From: Apostichopus japonicus
Lineage: Eukaryota; Echinodermata; Holothuroidea; Aspidochirotida; Stichopodidae
Assembly (NCBI RefSeq): GCF_037975245.1
Contig: NC_092575.1
Coordinates: 3,167,001-3,231,000, forward strand
Reading direction: 5' to 3'
DNA: 64,000 bases
Under the pieces are notes generated by a model that was not told the origin of the DNA, did not search any database, and worked only from the letters and a program-made list of their open reading frames with translations. Position numbers and translations under genes: made by a program. Below are positions 13,401 through 26,280 of this stretch, one piece after another; the stretch's first letter is position 1, and every line of letters begins with the position of its first letter.

Positions 13401-15040
13401 ACGGCTGAATTGAAAGTAGTCAAACCTTGGAAATTTCATTTGATCTACAACAAAATATGAACGATGTCGATTAATAATTCATCTTACTTGTTGAGTGGAT
13501 TACACAAAACAGCATAGAACTTGAAGACGGGACTTTGCACCTACGTTTTTGTTATGCAAATATTATTTGTTTCTGCGAGTCGGCTGTTTTCGGAATTATT
13601 GAAACTTATGGGAGTTGTGAAGAGAGAAAAGGAATGGGGGGAAAAGCAAGTTTTGAGGAATAGGAACATGGAATTACAAAATGAGGGGGTGAAGGAGAAG
13701 GGGTGTGTAATAGGTACACGATAAAAAATATATAAACAAAAACACCAGGTAGAGGCTGTAATGCACACAGCTTTGGATTATTATGTAATAATCAAAGATA
13801 TATTTCTCCAGATAGAAACTTTTGAAATGTGCAGAAAATTCAGAAAAATTCAGAAAAGGGCCAGATTTTAAAAGACACAGAAAGGGTTTCTGAAAGTGAA
13901 ATAGACATGTGGCATATAGGAAGTATGATGCAAGAAAGGGTATACACTTTATAAGTGTTCTGAACGTTTTGTGTTAATCTTAATAATTTGGCCTCTCATA
14001 AAATTGATCAATATCATGGTCTTGTGTAACAAAAACCTTGCTGCTACGCACAAGACCTTGGGTTCCGGTACGTAACACTTTCAATGCCCAGTTTGCATAC
14101 ATTAGTCCCTACCAATGCCATTATTCTGTATAGACTCAGACAAGAACATTGGGACTGTTTCTAAGACTTATCTTTGATTTTTAATTGTGCACTCGTCTCT
14201 GGTTTGAGATATATGAGACAAGGACAATTATAACTAATTCCACGGAACAGAGTACAACATGTATACATACATACCTCCATAGAAGGAAACTTTACAAGCA
14301 AGTTTTTGAAGCAACACCTTAAAACAAGGTACTGTAAATAGTGGAAATTTGACTGAAAGTAGCTCTGTGTGTTACTGAACTTGCCTTCTCTCAATGCAAA
14401 GATGTTGTTTTGATGCTACAATCCCCAAACCCATGACTTACATAAATTTTTCAAATTTGACTAGTCATTTCATATAATGATGTAGTACAGTATGCCAAAA
14501 CTTAAGAAAGCTTTTTCCAAGCTTTCTAATGGTACCAAGTTAATATATGAAAACTGTCTTCGTGATAATATTCATTTATTCCTTGCTCGTTAACCCTTTA
14601 ATTACAGCTACCTGAATATCCCTTTAAGTCTTATCACTAACCACAAGTTTAAACCCACCAATTGAAGTTTTCTTTGTTCTCACTGATTACTGATTGAATA
14701 ACTAAATTTACAGGTGGATGTGTTTTCATCTAGTTATCAGCGCTTTCCTTAATTTATTCTTAATGAGATGTGTATTCTAAAAATAGACTTTAATCTGGCT
14801 GGTGGTGAGGCTTATCAGCTGGAAAACCTTATAAATATAAAGGCTTTTATTAATCAACCCTGGTCCAGATAAGGAAACCAGGCAGTTTAGCCACAATGTT
14901 TACAAAATTCATCAGTCCTCCCTCCCCTCAAATGCAATCCTTTTGAGGGAAATCTCTCTCTTTTTATCAAGTTTATTATGATTGCTACCTAGATTATACC
15001 AAACCTTCTTATTAACAGCTGAGAACCATTTGATTAAACA
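10461..15040. other. Non-coding intergenic sequence
   Basis: No exon is recognisable on either strand. The stretch contains a near-palindrome at 12302-12364 and a (TA)n microsatellite at about 13059-13082. The rest is unremarkable AT-rich sequence. Confidence 0.4.
12302..12364. repeat. Near-perfect palindrome, about 63 bp
   Basis: The arms TTTTGCAACATTTTACATCA and its reverse complement surround a 2-base centre (AA at 12333-12334). Roughly 28 of 30 positions pair. This could extrude as a cruciform or be a relic of a small inverted-repeat element. Confidence 0.7.
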
Positions 15041-15769
15041 GAGATCTCCTACTACTAAAGGAAGGCAACATTCCTTCAAGGTCATCAAGACTGCCCAAAA
15101 TTCTTAGCATGCTAACAATTTAGTTGTTTAGTCAGTTTCCTTATGGTGCATCTTTTTCTTATTATTATTTAAGCTGTATGATCATGTTAAAGTTTCTTCA
15201 TTTTGGTCTGTTTATTTGTTATTTCTCGTTTAGAATGTTTCATCTCTCTATCCTTTCATTCTATCTGTAATGTATTACATTCTTATTATTGTTCCTTTTC
15301 ATCTTTGTTCTAGTCTGTTTGTCTCTGGTTTCATCATTGTATTTTTGGCCCAAATGGCCGCCCATAATTAAACAGAGATCTCCTACTACTAAAGGAAGGC
15401 AACATTCCCTGAAGGTCATCAGGACTGCCCCAATTTCTTAGCATGCTAACAATTTAGTTGTTTAGTCAATTTCCTTTTTGTGCATCTTTTTCTTATTATT
15501 ATTTAAGCTGTATGATCATGTTTAATTTTCTTCATTTTGGTCTGTTTATTTGTTCTTTCCTTGTTTTATAATGTTTCATCTCTATATCCTTTCAGTCTAT
15601 CTGTAATGCACCACATTCCTCTTTTTCATCTTTGTTCTTGTCTGTTTGTCTCTTGTTTCATCATTGTATTTTTTGCCCAAATGGCCGCCCATAGGTTAAC
15701 AGAGATCTCCTAACTACTAAAGGAAGGCAACATTCCTTCAAGGTCATCAGGACTGCCCCAAATTCTTAA
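15041..15769 (+). repeat. Tandem duplication, about 330-bp unit
   Basis: The phrase GAGATCTCCTACTACTAAAG begins units at 15041, 15375 and (with one inserted base) 15702. The first two units are complete, 334 and 327 bp, and end GGCCCAAATGGCCGCCCATA or a close variant. The third stops after about 68 bp at CCCAAATTCTTA. The unit is T-rich with no open frame. Divergence between copies is low, so the duplication appears recent. Confidence 0.85.
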
Positions 15770-15850
15770 AAGATTAATTCGTCAAAGTTTCTTGGAGGAG
15801 TTACCTTCCCAAAAGAGGATTCCGATTTTCCGAATTAATTTCAGACATTG

Positions 15851-15902
15851 AGAGGGGGAGGGGGAGGGGGAGGGGGAGGGGGAGGGGGAGGGGGAGGGGG
15901 GT
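15851..15902 (+). repeat. (GGGGGA)n microsatellite
   Basis: About eight uninterrupted copies of GGGGGA end in a longer G run. The G-runs, each separated by a single A, have the spacing needed for intramolecular G-quadruplexes on the plus strand. Confidence 0.9.
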
Positions 15903-17859
15903 TCAGTAAAACAATTCAATGTCTCAGTGAGAGAAAATGCTTTGATTGTCGGCAGTAATCTGCTTTTGGGTGAAGTCTAAACATTCATGATGACCCCTAT
16001 TGGACTTTTCTAGCATACTTTATGTGAAACACTTAAAAGACCTTCACTATACTCAGTAAGAAGTACATTCTTTATAGGTCAATTACTATTGTTCCAACTA
16101 TGCTATAAAAATGCGGGATAAAAATGTAGAGCTACCATTTATCATATCTCTAAGACATTATTTTATGAAGTCTGGCTGGCCACTGTTAAAAGTTCAGAAT
16201 ATTTCAGTTTTTTGAAGTGACTGAAGCAATAACGTGTGTCATCTCTGTCATACTTTGATGTCTGCGAATATCGGTAGAACCCCTACCAAAGCATATGAAG
16301 TACTCCACGGAAACTTTCTGCTAGCTATTTTTAGTTATAATTAACCATGAGGTGGCAAATTTACAGAAATAAGCACTAAAGACCTTTGTATGCCAAACAA
16401 ATATTGATATCAAAATATTGAGAGAGTCGTAATCTTACAATTGAATGAAAATATTTACATTGCGCAATATTGAATGAAATCCACCAAGCCGCTAGTTTAT
16501 TTGGTGGTTGGGCGAGACTACTGAGGGCGGATCAACCCTAATTACTTTTCCAACTGTTAGTTATCCTTTATCTATTTAGCCCTGTCCTGTCCAACAGGGC
16601 AAAAGAAAAAGTCCTTTGTCATTTACCGATCTCCCATTGTTGTTTATTTTGGAAGATTGCACACACGCAAAAAAAAAAAAAAAAAAAAAAAAAAACCTCA
16701 CAAACAAAGAACCAGCTGTGATTTACCTATAACCTTTCCTCAGTTCGACTGGGTACAAAGAAATTTGGTTCAGAGAAGGGATTTTTCTAGTTAATCCATA
16801 AAAATTTGAGTAAATATTTTTTACAACCTTTTAAACAGGCCATATTCAAAAGTTATTCTTCAAGAGAGGCATATAAACAGTACAGTACTTAGTGAGTTAT
16901 CTTGGTCTTTCAGTCTGAAGAGCAGCAAAACCAAGGGCAACCGGAGAAATATGGCAGGGAGAAATAGAACAAAGGGACTGGCTGAGTCATAAATAAATTA
17001 TTGCACAATTCTGTCACCCTGCCAGGTTTGACTTAACAGTAGGCCTACTTAGCAACAGACATGAATCTAACCATAAAAGGACACTGTGTATGGTTGAAAA
17101 TTTACAGTTCTGTGAGCATAATCCCTCTCTGCTTAGCCTGAGGACAAGTCAGTATTAAAGTGCACTTACAAGTTTTCACATTGAATTTATTTCATTTTTC
17201 AATTATAATAGTCAAGTCCCGCAGCAGTTTAGTTCTTTTAGCTTGACTTATAATTGAAGCAAATACATGCATCCACATGAAATAATCAAGGAAAATTCTG
17301 CCAATTATCTTATTGCTATCTAAAGTATGTGATTTGAGATAAATACTTTGCAGAAAAGGGTCTGGGTAGACACTATTTGTTACATCTGTACTAGTTATTA
17401 AAATGCAACACTAATTCTGGTTCACTGTTTGTTACAATGTCAACGGTTTTCTTTTCCTCAAGGGCACAGAAAGTCCACTTAAATGCCAGATCTATTATGC
17501 TTTACAATCAAAGAGAAACATATAATTTGCTGGGGTAACAAGAGAGACAGTAATATAAACTTTTACTACTAAATCATGCAGAAAGATAAAACACATTACT
17601 GCACCAAAATAAAGCATGGATGCCAAATCTGCACAAAGCTACATCATAGTATATATGTTATAACTTACAACAGAGGAAGAAAATAGGGCATATATGCAGG
17701 GAAGGTCATGTCATGCTTGCTTACTGACAGCTTCTATGATGATGGACCCCATTAAATATTCAACAAATAAATTACAGAAATTGAGTGCATGGAGGTAAGA
17801 GAATGGAGAAATCTCTTCTCTCCCCCCCCCTCCCAGCCCCACTATATTATATACTCCTG
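15903..17859. other. Non-coding intergenic sequence
   Basis: No gene is supported. A 27-base A run at 16669-16695 may be a retroposon tail, but no element body could be assigned to it. The rest shows nothing I can name. Confidence 0.4.
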
Positions 17860-18196
17860 CAGGGATGTGCCCAGAATTTCCTGAGTGCAGGGTATACTGA
17901 TCGCCGTCCTGGGGGAGGGGTCTCCCCTTTGAGAAATTTTTCGATTTTTGAAGGTGCTCAGATGCCGAATGCTGGCACTTGTGTAGCTTTTTAAGCACAT
18001 ACACAAGTACTAGTTTTGCTAACAATTTACATTTTTTATCTTTTTTTCAATATGTTGAATTATATTGATTAGGAATGTCAGGATTTTAGTTGAAAATAGT
18101 GCTGGGCGGGATTCACGATTTTTAAGACAGTGCTGGGCGGTAATTTGTAGTGCTGGGCGGGACCGCCCAGTGCCGCCCAGCATGGGCACATCCCTG
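17860..18196. mobile_element. Non-autonomous TIR element (hAT-like termini)
   Basis: The ends are exact 14-base terminal inverted repeats, CAGGGATGTGCCCA at 17860 and its complement ending at 18196. The element is flanked on both sides by the direct repeat CTCCTG. CAGGG termini are typical of hAT elements, although that superfamily usually makes 8-bp rather than 6-bp duplications. The interior has no transposase. It contains three copies of GCTGGGCGG, the last in a palindrome with GCCGCCCAGC. Open frames crossing this element on either strand are therefore not genes. Confidence 0.7.
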
Positions 18197-18202
18197 CTCC
18201 TG

Positions 18203-21200
18203 GTAGACACCAAGCACCCTCATCCTACAAGCACAGAATCACACCAGATACTCATGTTACACAGGGATATAATTTATTGTTCAAAGTTTGTGTACTAGTT
18301 GTTTTTAAAGGTCTGAATATTCTGTGTACAGCATCTTCATATGATATAAAAGGTTTACTGACATTGTAATACTACTCTGTCTGGGAAACACTTCATGTTC
18401 CTTAAGGAAAACATAATAACAGTTTGCTGGCAGTCTTCTTGGACTCTTCTTGGACTTGTGGGACCATTAAACGTTACAGGGCTTTACAAAGGGGGCAACC
18501 TCTTTCCTTGTTTATTTACATTTCACGTGAAAAGCAAACGCACCATCATAGTAGTGCTAGGTACAGTGATACCATTTAGGGCATTAGTCAGAACCCATTT
18601 TTTTTATCTGTTTTCATAGCAGCTCATTGAATTTACTTTAGATTTTCAGCAGATTGGCAATCAAAGCAGCACAACAAATGTCCTCTGTGGACTTTGAAGT
18701 GAGAAGCAAACAGGTACTGTACCTCAAACAACCTTCTAAGCTGAACAGTAAATTCAGTTAGTATTACCATGAAATTGCTTGTTTATCATGGAATGGAAGA
18801 GGCATAAAAGAGGTATAAAAGGTCACAGCACATGGTTGAAAGAAAGTTCTCCAGATACTCGCGTCAATTCAAAATTGCCATTTTGACACACTGAGCCATT
18901 TCAAGACTGACTCATGGGAAATATGAAGAGCAAGGATTAGTTCTAAAAATCACAAGATGTCAAATAAGCAGAAACTAAGATTAAAGTAACCTGCTGAGAT
19001 TTGTACCAATCCCTACCCCCCCCCCCCCGCACCCCCCTACAATTGAATACCTGGCAGAGACAGAAAACATTTGCAGGTGGAAGGACACAGTTTAAGCATT
19101 TGTTGTGACCATTATTTGACATTTCAGCATATTTTGTGAAAGTCAAGCAATATTGTTGATCTTTAAGTGCTTTCCGCAAGAAACTAGATTATTGGTGGGT
19201 TTTGGAACTGTTTGCAGTAAATAAAAGATGATAATTTCAATGTTTTGGTTTGTGTTAAAAAAAACAAAATGTTACAGAAGGAAAACCTCTGTATCGTTCT
19301 AACGATGATTGGTGTACTGCACAACCAACGATGATACTCATAGTTACATGTTCAAGGAAGATAACTTTTCATATTATCATCAAATATCCATACTTTTGCC
19401 CAAGAAATGTATATACTAAGAATTCTTCTAGGAACAAGGAAGTTATTTCATATAGCACTTTCAACTTACCATGTACTTACCATACACACAATGCATTTGA
19501 TCTGCTGTTTTCTTTCACAGCAGAAAAAATGACCCACAGACACACTTGGCTAGTTTACAACAGTTTACAACAGCTCACTGTAGAAACAATAACCATTTTT
19601 TTAAGAGCCTGCCAAGTAGCTCTCTACATTTACTATATCATCAATTTTAACAATACAATGGTAATTTAAACATCCCACTCTCACTGAATGGCCAAGAAGA
19701 ATTTATCTTACAATACACAATTATTGATAAAGAAATTGCACTCGATATTGATTACGTTGGTAGAGCTGGTAGCTATGTTGAACCAGTTCTGATATTTGTT
19801 TCACAAATGACACTACAAAGCCCATTTTATATGCTGGTATTGGATGGTTTGAAACAGTATCTTAGGCTGTGTAGTTTATAGGACTTTCTAGGTCTAACTC
19901 ATTAAGTATGCAGTTAGTTATTGTGAAAGCATGTCCATGGGTAATGTCGTAAGTGTAGTATAGCCAAAAGGTGGCATGCTCCATACAGCCTAGAGTCTAT
20001 ATCAATCTGCCCAAGTGCCCAGGAGAACATCGTTTTATATATGTTATCAAACAAACAAAATTTTGTTGCTTGGGTGTCAGAGTACATGGATAGTAGTAAA
20101 TGTGGTGCAAAAATTGGGTCAAGTGAGGCAATCTTTGCCTACTTTAGGCCTCCAAGGAACAGCGTAAATTAATTGTTACTATTTGAGAAAAGAGGTTTGT
20201 TTACAAGTTGACAAAAACTTCAGGCTCTCATAGCAAAAAAATCTTCATGGTCATGATACAGAAAACTCAAGGTACTCATGGCCAACTTGTCAGCTATCCA
20301 ATGGTTAGAGGTTGGCTAGTGAGAAATTCTACAAAGACTTGATGACATTACTCTGACGATTTAGTGTGAGAGTCAATGTGGCACTTAAATGGAAAATGTA
20401 TTCTCCACCAAAACCAGGCACTAAACCTAGCACTTACTACTCAGCAGCCTAACCTGTGAACAGTTACATTGAAAACAGGGTTCATCCTATTATATTCCTT
20501 AAGAATTACCATTTGAGTTAAGACCTTACCCATTCCCAGTGCTAATCTGCACTAGAAATCAATATTAACAACAATAGTTCGCTCCCGCCATTACGCTACA
20601 GATTGTAAAGGTTTCCTACTTGAATCAGAATTATGCTCAGACTTCATCCAGCTGGCTGTGTAACAAACATGGCGCAATATTTATGGTACTGGAACAAATC
20701 AAAACAAAGGGGATTATGTACTTACCACGAGTATCATTGGTCCATTCACGACTGAAATGAAGGTAGAAACAACATCCCTGTTCACATATGAAAAAAGTTG
20801 ATTGCAAAGAGAAAAGAAAATACGTCAAACTGTAATATCGTCGCTTCAATCAGCTGAACAATCAGTAGAACTGACGTACATTCGCAACATCTATATGGCT
20901 ATCTGTGCTTCAGAACTTCGATCTTCGACCCGTCCGTGTCATGTTTTCAAAGGAAGTAAATATAGACCCGTCGATTTTTGTGAAGGGTTTCAAAGCAGAA
21001 ATTTAATTCAGCTTTTGCCATTAAAATTGTCATTTACGAGCAACTATAACTTTATATTGTTGACACTTTTGTAATAATAATATCTCAAATATGTACACGA
21101 TTTCAATCTATTGTTAAAAATTATGGAAATTTTATTCTGAAATCTAAATCCCTAGAAGTTCTACGCGTATGTAGTTCTAGACTATGCGGTTTGTTTGGGT

Positions 21201-21650
21201 TAATATGCAAAACAACTAATTTTCCGATTGACCAATGGAGTAGAAGTACACACTCTGCACTGAGGTATTCCCCTTTGGTAACTGTCTGTCTTGTGACAAA
21301 GGTACCACACACCATAGGGTTGAAAGTGCAATCATTTGAAGGTCACGGACGTAGTGGGATGCGTTCTTTCTCACATGATTCATGACAAAATGTCAGTACT
21401 TTTATCTTCTTTATCAAAGAAAGTTCATGAAGTTATTAATCGATCGTAAGTCGTTTAACATCAGTTACATCACATAGATAAAAGACATCGACAAACACAA
21501 GTATAGACAGTAGACACTGAAACGGAATTTCATATATCACTTATTTTTTAAGTATCTCTAAATAATCGTATTTCAGATATCTGAAATTATTATCTTTTCA
21601 GGTACTGAAATTTTACCGTAGATATCTAGAATATTAGTTCAGATAGATGC
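18203..21650. other. Non-coding intergenic sequence
   Basis: Several short open frames occur on both strands, but none shows a recognisable family, splice-bounded exon or codon pattern. A perfect 18-base palindrome (ATTTCAGATATCTGAAAT) lies near 21570. No RNA gene was recognised. Confidence 0.35.
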
Positions 21651-21662
21651 AACTAAATTTCA

Positions 21663-21830
21663 GAGGTTGTTTTTTCCCCTTCTATTTCCTTCTTAGCCCA
21701 CCCATTCTTCCTCCACCCCTATCCTTCTCCGCCCCCCCCCCCCCTCTTCCCTATTCCATCATCCCTATCTCCTTCATTAACCCAACCTTTCTCCCTTCCC
21801 CTCCTCCTCCCGGCCCCATTTTTATTCCAC
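21663..21830 (+). repeat. Polypyrimidine tract
   Basis: About 170 bases are overwhelmingly C and T on the plus strand, including a 13-C run near 21733. The predicted proline-rich peptide across it is a compositional artefact. Confidence 0.8.
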
Positions 21831-22245
21831 CGTAGTCAGTCTTGCTCTCGTGTCACTGCGTAAAGATTCGGTTCTGCTAACCCCTCACCCTTACGCGATA
21901 ATTATTACCTTGTCACCGTACCGACGGAGACCAATTTGACTTCAGTTACAGACAAGGAAATACGTTTCAGTTCCTTGTTTTGACTAAATAGACAGTTCTG
22001 CCAGGCTCTTACTATGGACCTGACGGTTGTAAATTGACGCTTTCAATTGATTAGCAAAGCCTCGGAATTAGACCTTCCTCCGCAATTTTATACTAGTACA
22101 ATGGCGGAGTAAAGTTCAACGTGTTTTATGTCATACCAACTATAGCACTAACGTGCTCTAATTAAGATTTTGCTACATTGCATGGCAACAGGGAAGGGTA
22201 CGTACACAGTGTGACCTATAGTCTATTATAACAATATGCTATACA

Positions 22246-22295
22246 TGCTGATGGGGACGTTTTCAAGGAAAACGTGGAAAACGTCCCCATCAGCA
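22246..22295. repeat. Perfect 18-bp hairpin
   Basis: TGCTGATGGGGACGTTTT at 22246-22263 is followed after 14 bases by its exact reverse complement at 22278-22295. The loop contains a further AAAACGT copy. No flanking gene explains it. Confidence 0.85.
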
Positions 22296-22921
22296 CGTTT
22301 CCTTTTCTGAACGTATATGTAAGGAAGCCGGTAAACAAACACACATGTATTGGCCTATTGTACTTCAAGCAGTAAATCGTTTCGACTGATATTTACAAAA
22401 ATATTTACATATGGTACTCGATCTCTACCTAATACTCCAGACTTGTACTATAGCACGAGTACAACGGCACGAGTACGCCGATTACAAGTAGAACCCCTAT
22501 TGGTATGAGTATCAGTACATTGTGAAGGCTCTAAGTGTGATTATAGAGTACCGCATCATCATGCACTAGTATATCTAGGCTATATACTAGAAGACGTCTC
22601 AAGTATGAATGACGAGTGCAATGCCATTGACAACGAGTACAAGTACAGGAAACTATACGCTAGAATACAAGTACGAATACGGACTCACTGTAGGTCTGCT
22701 TGGAACTATAGCCTCCCCGCCCTCCCCCAGTCGTTTATCACTCTGGTTTTTGTAGTCCATTATTCAATTTCAACTCAAATCAATTTTTTTTTTAAATGTA
22801 TATAATTCACTGACAACAGTAGTTATAACAGAGAATTACATAATATTACATATCATGAACACTAGAGAAAGCAATACTGATCATCATAGCTAGTGACCGT
22901 GAAACAAACCAATCAGTGTCC

Positions 22922-23095
22922 TTAGCCTTGTTGGTTAGGGTGTCCTTAGCCTATAGTTGGTTAGGGTGTCCATATAGCCTAGTTGGTTAGGGTGTCCAAA
23001 AAGCCTAGTTGGTTAGGGTGTCCTCATAGCCTAGTAGGTTAGGGTGTCTATGGCCTAGTTGGTTAAGGCTTTAGAGGCCCGGATTCGAGTCCCGG
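22922..23095 (+). repeat. Tandem tRNA A-box-like array ending in a tRNA-like sequence
   Basis: Five units with a period of 24-26 bases each contain GCCTAGTTGGTTAGGGTGTC or a close variant, starting at 22922, 22946, 22972, 22998 and 23024. A sixth unit from about 23050 continues into a B-box-like segment, GGATTCGAGTCCCGG (23081-23095). The repeated phrase resembles a pol III A box from a tRNA D-arm. It is nearly identical to the D-arm of the tRNA-like sequence at 26281-26347, so the two appear to be one family. Confidence 0.75.
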
Positions 23096-23807
23096 AAGTT
23101 GGAATCTTTAGATCCAACTCCTTACATAACGGGGTTTGTGAAGTCCTCAAAAACTTATGAACAGTTTAAATGTCAAATCAGCAAATGAAGCTTTCTGAGA
23201 CAAATTAAGACTATACAATTTAAGGTCTATGATTAGGTATAAACGCAAAGTTGAGGTAATACAAAGTTTGAAACTTTGTGAGGTTGAAAAGGCGGGGTGT
23301 ACCAACCACCCTCTCCCGCTACCCCTCCCCTTACACACACACACACTCCCTGAATCAGTGTCTGATGGCATCCCGGGCCCGGAGAAGTGGTGTAACTTTT
23401 CCCGGACTGAATGTTAAGTATACCCCCCCCCCCAACTGACGTTTTCCCTGTCCCTGGCCCCTCTTCCTGGGCAAACCCACTGATAAATTCATATGTCTAT
23501 TACTGCTTTGGTAATTTTCACCAAACAAAGCTATTAATATAAAGGTAACTTAAGTACATTGCACCGAGTAGGGCGCTTGAATTTCCATTTTACAAGATAG
23601 CGGGAACAATTATAGAGGAAATAGAATTATGATTAAATCAATCTGTTTATTACGTATTTTATTAACCATGCAGACTCTTTGTCGTTTGGGAAGTGAGGCC
23701 ACATCATATAGTTAGAGATTTGCTTTCGGTCCTGACAAATAGTTTAATTGAAGATATAACAAGATAAAACAATGAAAGGAAATTAAAATCAAAGCATTAC
23801 ATGTTGC

Positions 23808-23863
23808 ACACGCGCAGACGGTGAATGACCGTCTGATTACAGACCGTCTGAGCATGCGCGTGA
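23808..23863. repeat. Short imperfect hairpin
   Basis: CACGCGCAGACGGT is mirrored by ACCGTCTGAGCATGCGCGTG about 20 bases later, with a second GACCGTCTG copy in between. It may be the relic of a tiny inverted-repeat element. Confidence 0.5.
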
Positions 23864-26173
23864 TGTATAGTGTTGAACTGCAAGGTGAAGCACCTCCCTG
23901 GTCTGAGAATTCAGCGGCGTAAGATGTGTATTTTAAATGGTTGCCAATGCCCTTCACACTCTCTTCCGACACTACCCTTTCTCACCCACCGCATCGCCAC
24001 CGCCCCCCCCCCACAAATCCTTACACCCCAACCCCATTGTCAGCATGCTAAACTTGCGTAAAATTATCATGTATGATGTGGCTATGTACTTGAAAATTGA
24101 CAATGTTGGTGGTGGGGTTGGGTGGTGGAGGTATGGGAGAGCTGGGGCTATGCTGACGTTCTTTATACAGCCGTGCAGAGAGATACGGCTAAGTAGTGGG
24201 ATACATGGGTGGGGAGAGGGTTTGTACCCATGAACGTATACTCTCTACCCCCATCGTAGTAAAATATTGTTGAATTATGTAACTGTAAAATGTATTTTGA
24301 CCATGTTCCCCTGTGACCACTTGCTTCTTTTTATATAGTCCTATGGTGGACCTCCTCTTGGGGCAGAAATTGCTACTTAGCTGGAAAGTGAATGTATTCC
24401 GGTAATTGTATGGGCAAAGGAAGGCAAGCACTCCATGCGTAGTTTAGCTTTGTGGATACATACTCACTTCTCAATGTTAACCCTGAAAATTTAAACATGC
24501 GTCCATATGAAATAATTGCTATGCATAATCCGATATATATATATATGTATAGTGTGATGTAATTTTGACCCTTATAATGTAGTAATGTAACGTACCATGT
24601 ATTGACTATGTACGAGTTAATTTCATAAGAGCAGGAAGTATTACAGCTCCTGATTGGTTAGTGGACAGACTCTAGAGCACGTCACCATGTTACGATGTTA
24701 TGACTTTGGAAAAGTGCGCGGTTAACTTTACTTCGTGTACAGAAAAACTTAAACATCAGCCTGAGGCATTAGTGTGTATTTCTTTTTGTAAGGTAAACAC
24801 ATTTACCTCTATATGCTCTAATGAAAGAGAGAATCCCAGCTGCTCTCGAGTAAGACTTAATGGTCGTAGCTACCGGGGGTTGGGTGGGGAGGGGGAACTT
24901 TCCACTAGAAAAGTATACTGTTTTCCAAATGATAAAACAAATATATATGATTAAACTGATGGTATTGATAGCAACATCTTGTAGTTCTAACAACCTTACC
25001 CAAACAAACTTCTCACATGTAAGAGCCATCCAGTCAATTTGACCCCTCCTAAGGACGGACAATAGCCAACATTTTTACTCCAGCCTCCTCATCCCTCCCA
25101 GTCCCCCTACCCAGCCCATCTCCCCAGTAAAATATATGGGTTCTGGCTACTGGCCTGGTGAAAAGAGAAAAGTATGTTTGAAGATCCAATTTCAGTTCAC
25201 TTTGCGAGATTTCAAAGTACAAACGTCGGGTGCAGACGAGGGTTCCAAAATTTTTCCTATGTTTGTCAAATTATGTCATGGTATTTCACAGTGTTACTTT
25301 ACAGCTGTGGATTTCCTCTTCAGCATTTTCATGCATGTGAAAGTATACAGTATTCTGGAAAGTGAAGAGCAGGCCAGATAAAACATACTGTTAGAAGCTG
25401 ATATTTCTTTAGGAACAACACCTGCAAATTAAAATCGTATCTGATAAGAATGAACAGATGAAGGGAACTCAGAGAATTCAATTACTTGTGTTTTGCTGCG
25501 GCAGTTCTAGACATGGTTGTCAGTTGTACATAATTCTAAGAGGACAACAAAACTATAGCATATTAAAAACAGGGACCCAGACACAGAGAAGTTGGGGACG
25601 GTGCTGAAATAAGCTGAAGAAAATTACTGGGGGGTTGGGCATTCCGACTGTTTACACGTGTAGGGCCCCCTAGACTGAGTATATCAAAAGCCAGTCATTG
25701 GTTTAATGCACGTCAAATAACGTTGTGTAAATGCGACAGATTAATCGAGGGCGCTATGCCACATCACCGGTTTCAAAATAAGTCAATCTTAATGCATCAC
25801 CTATTATGACTGGACAGTTCCTTTGTAGGTGAGGCTCACATCTCACGTCGATATTTCAATTAACAAGATATTCTATGTTTCCGAAACATTTCACGGATTT
25901 CCCATGTGAAGAACATTTCCCAAAATTAAGTCAATGTCTGAGGCATATATAATCAATAAATATTTATCGATAATGCGCAATAACATACACGCAAGTCACT
26001 GTAACATGATATTAACCCAAGGAGAGACTTTCCAAGCACGAAAAATACACAAAATATTACTTTTCATCGGTTTTTCGAATTATAACTTTGGGAAAGAAAA
26101 CATTTTTACCAATCAGGATTGTTGCAACAAAAAGAATTTCCTTTCTTTGTGCGGGAAGTAAGAAAGATGGTGC

Positions 26174-26175
<2 letters not shown>
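23864..26175. other. Non-coding intergenic sequence
   Basis: No gene is supported. Overlapping open frames near 24.7-25.4 kb lack any family resemblance or exon boundaries and change frame freely. C-rich tracts occur near 24000 and TA repeats near 24533. Confidence 0.35.

Positions 26176-26177
<2 letters not shown>

Positions 26178-26222
<45 letters not shown>
26178..26222 (+). repeat. (TA)n microsatellite
   Basis: About 22 uninterrupted TA dinucleotides. Confidence 0.95.
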
Positions 26223-26225
<3 letters not shown>

Positions 26226-26280
26226 CATCATTGAGATTGTAGTGAGTTGGAAAATCCAGAACAGTGAAAATAATTCCAGC

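Noticed and set aside
17711-18025. Open frames on both strands near 17.8 kb
   Set aside because: They overlap a TIR-bounded transposon and low-complexity C/G tracts and have no family resemblance.
21647-21835. Proline-rich small protein
   Set aside because: It is a translation of a polypyrimidine tract, with no other evidence.
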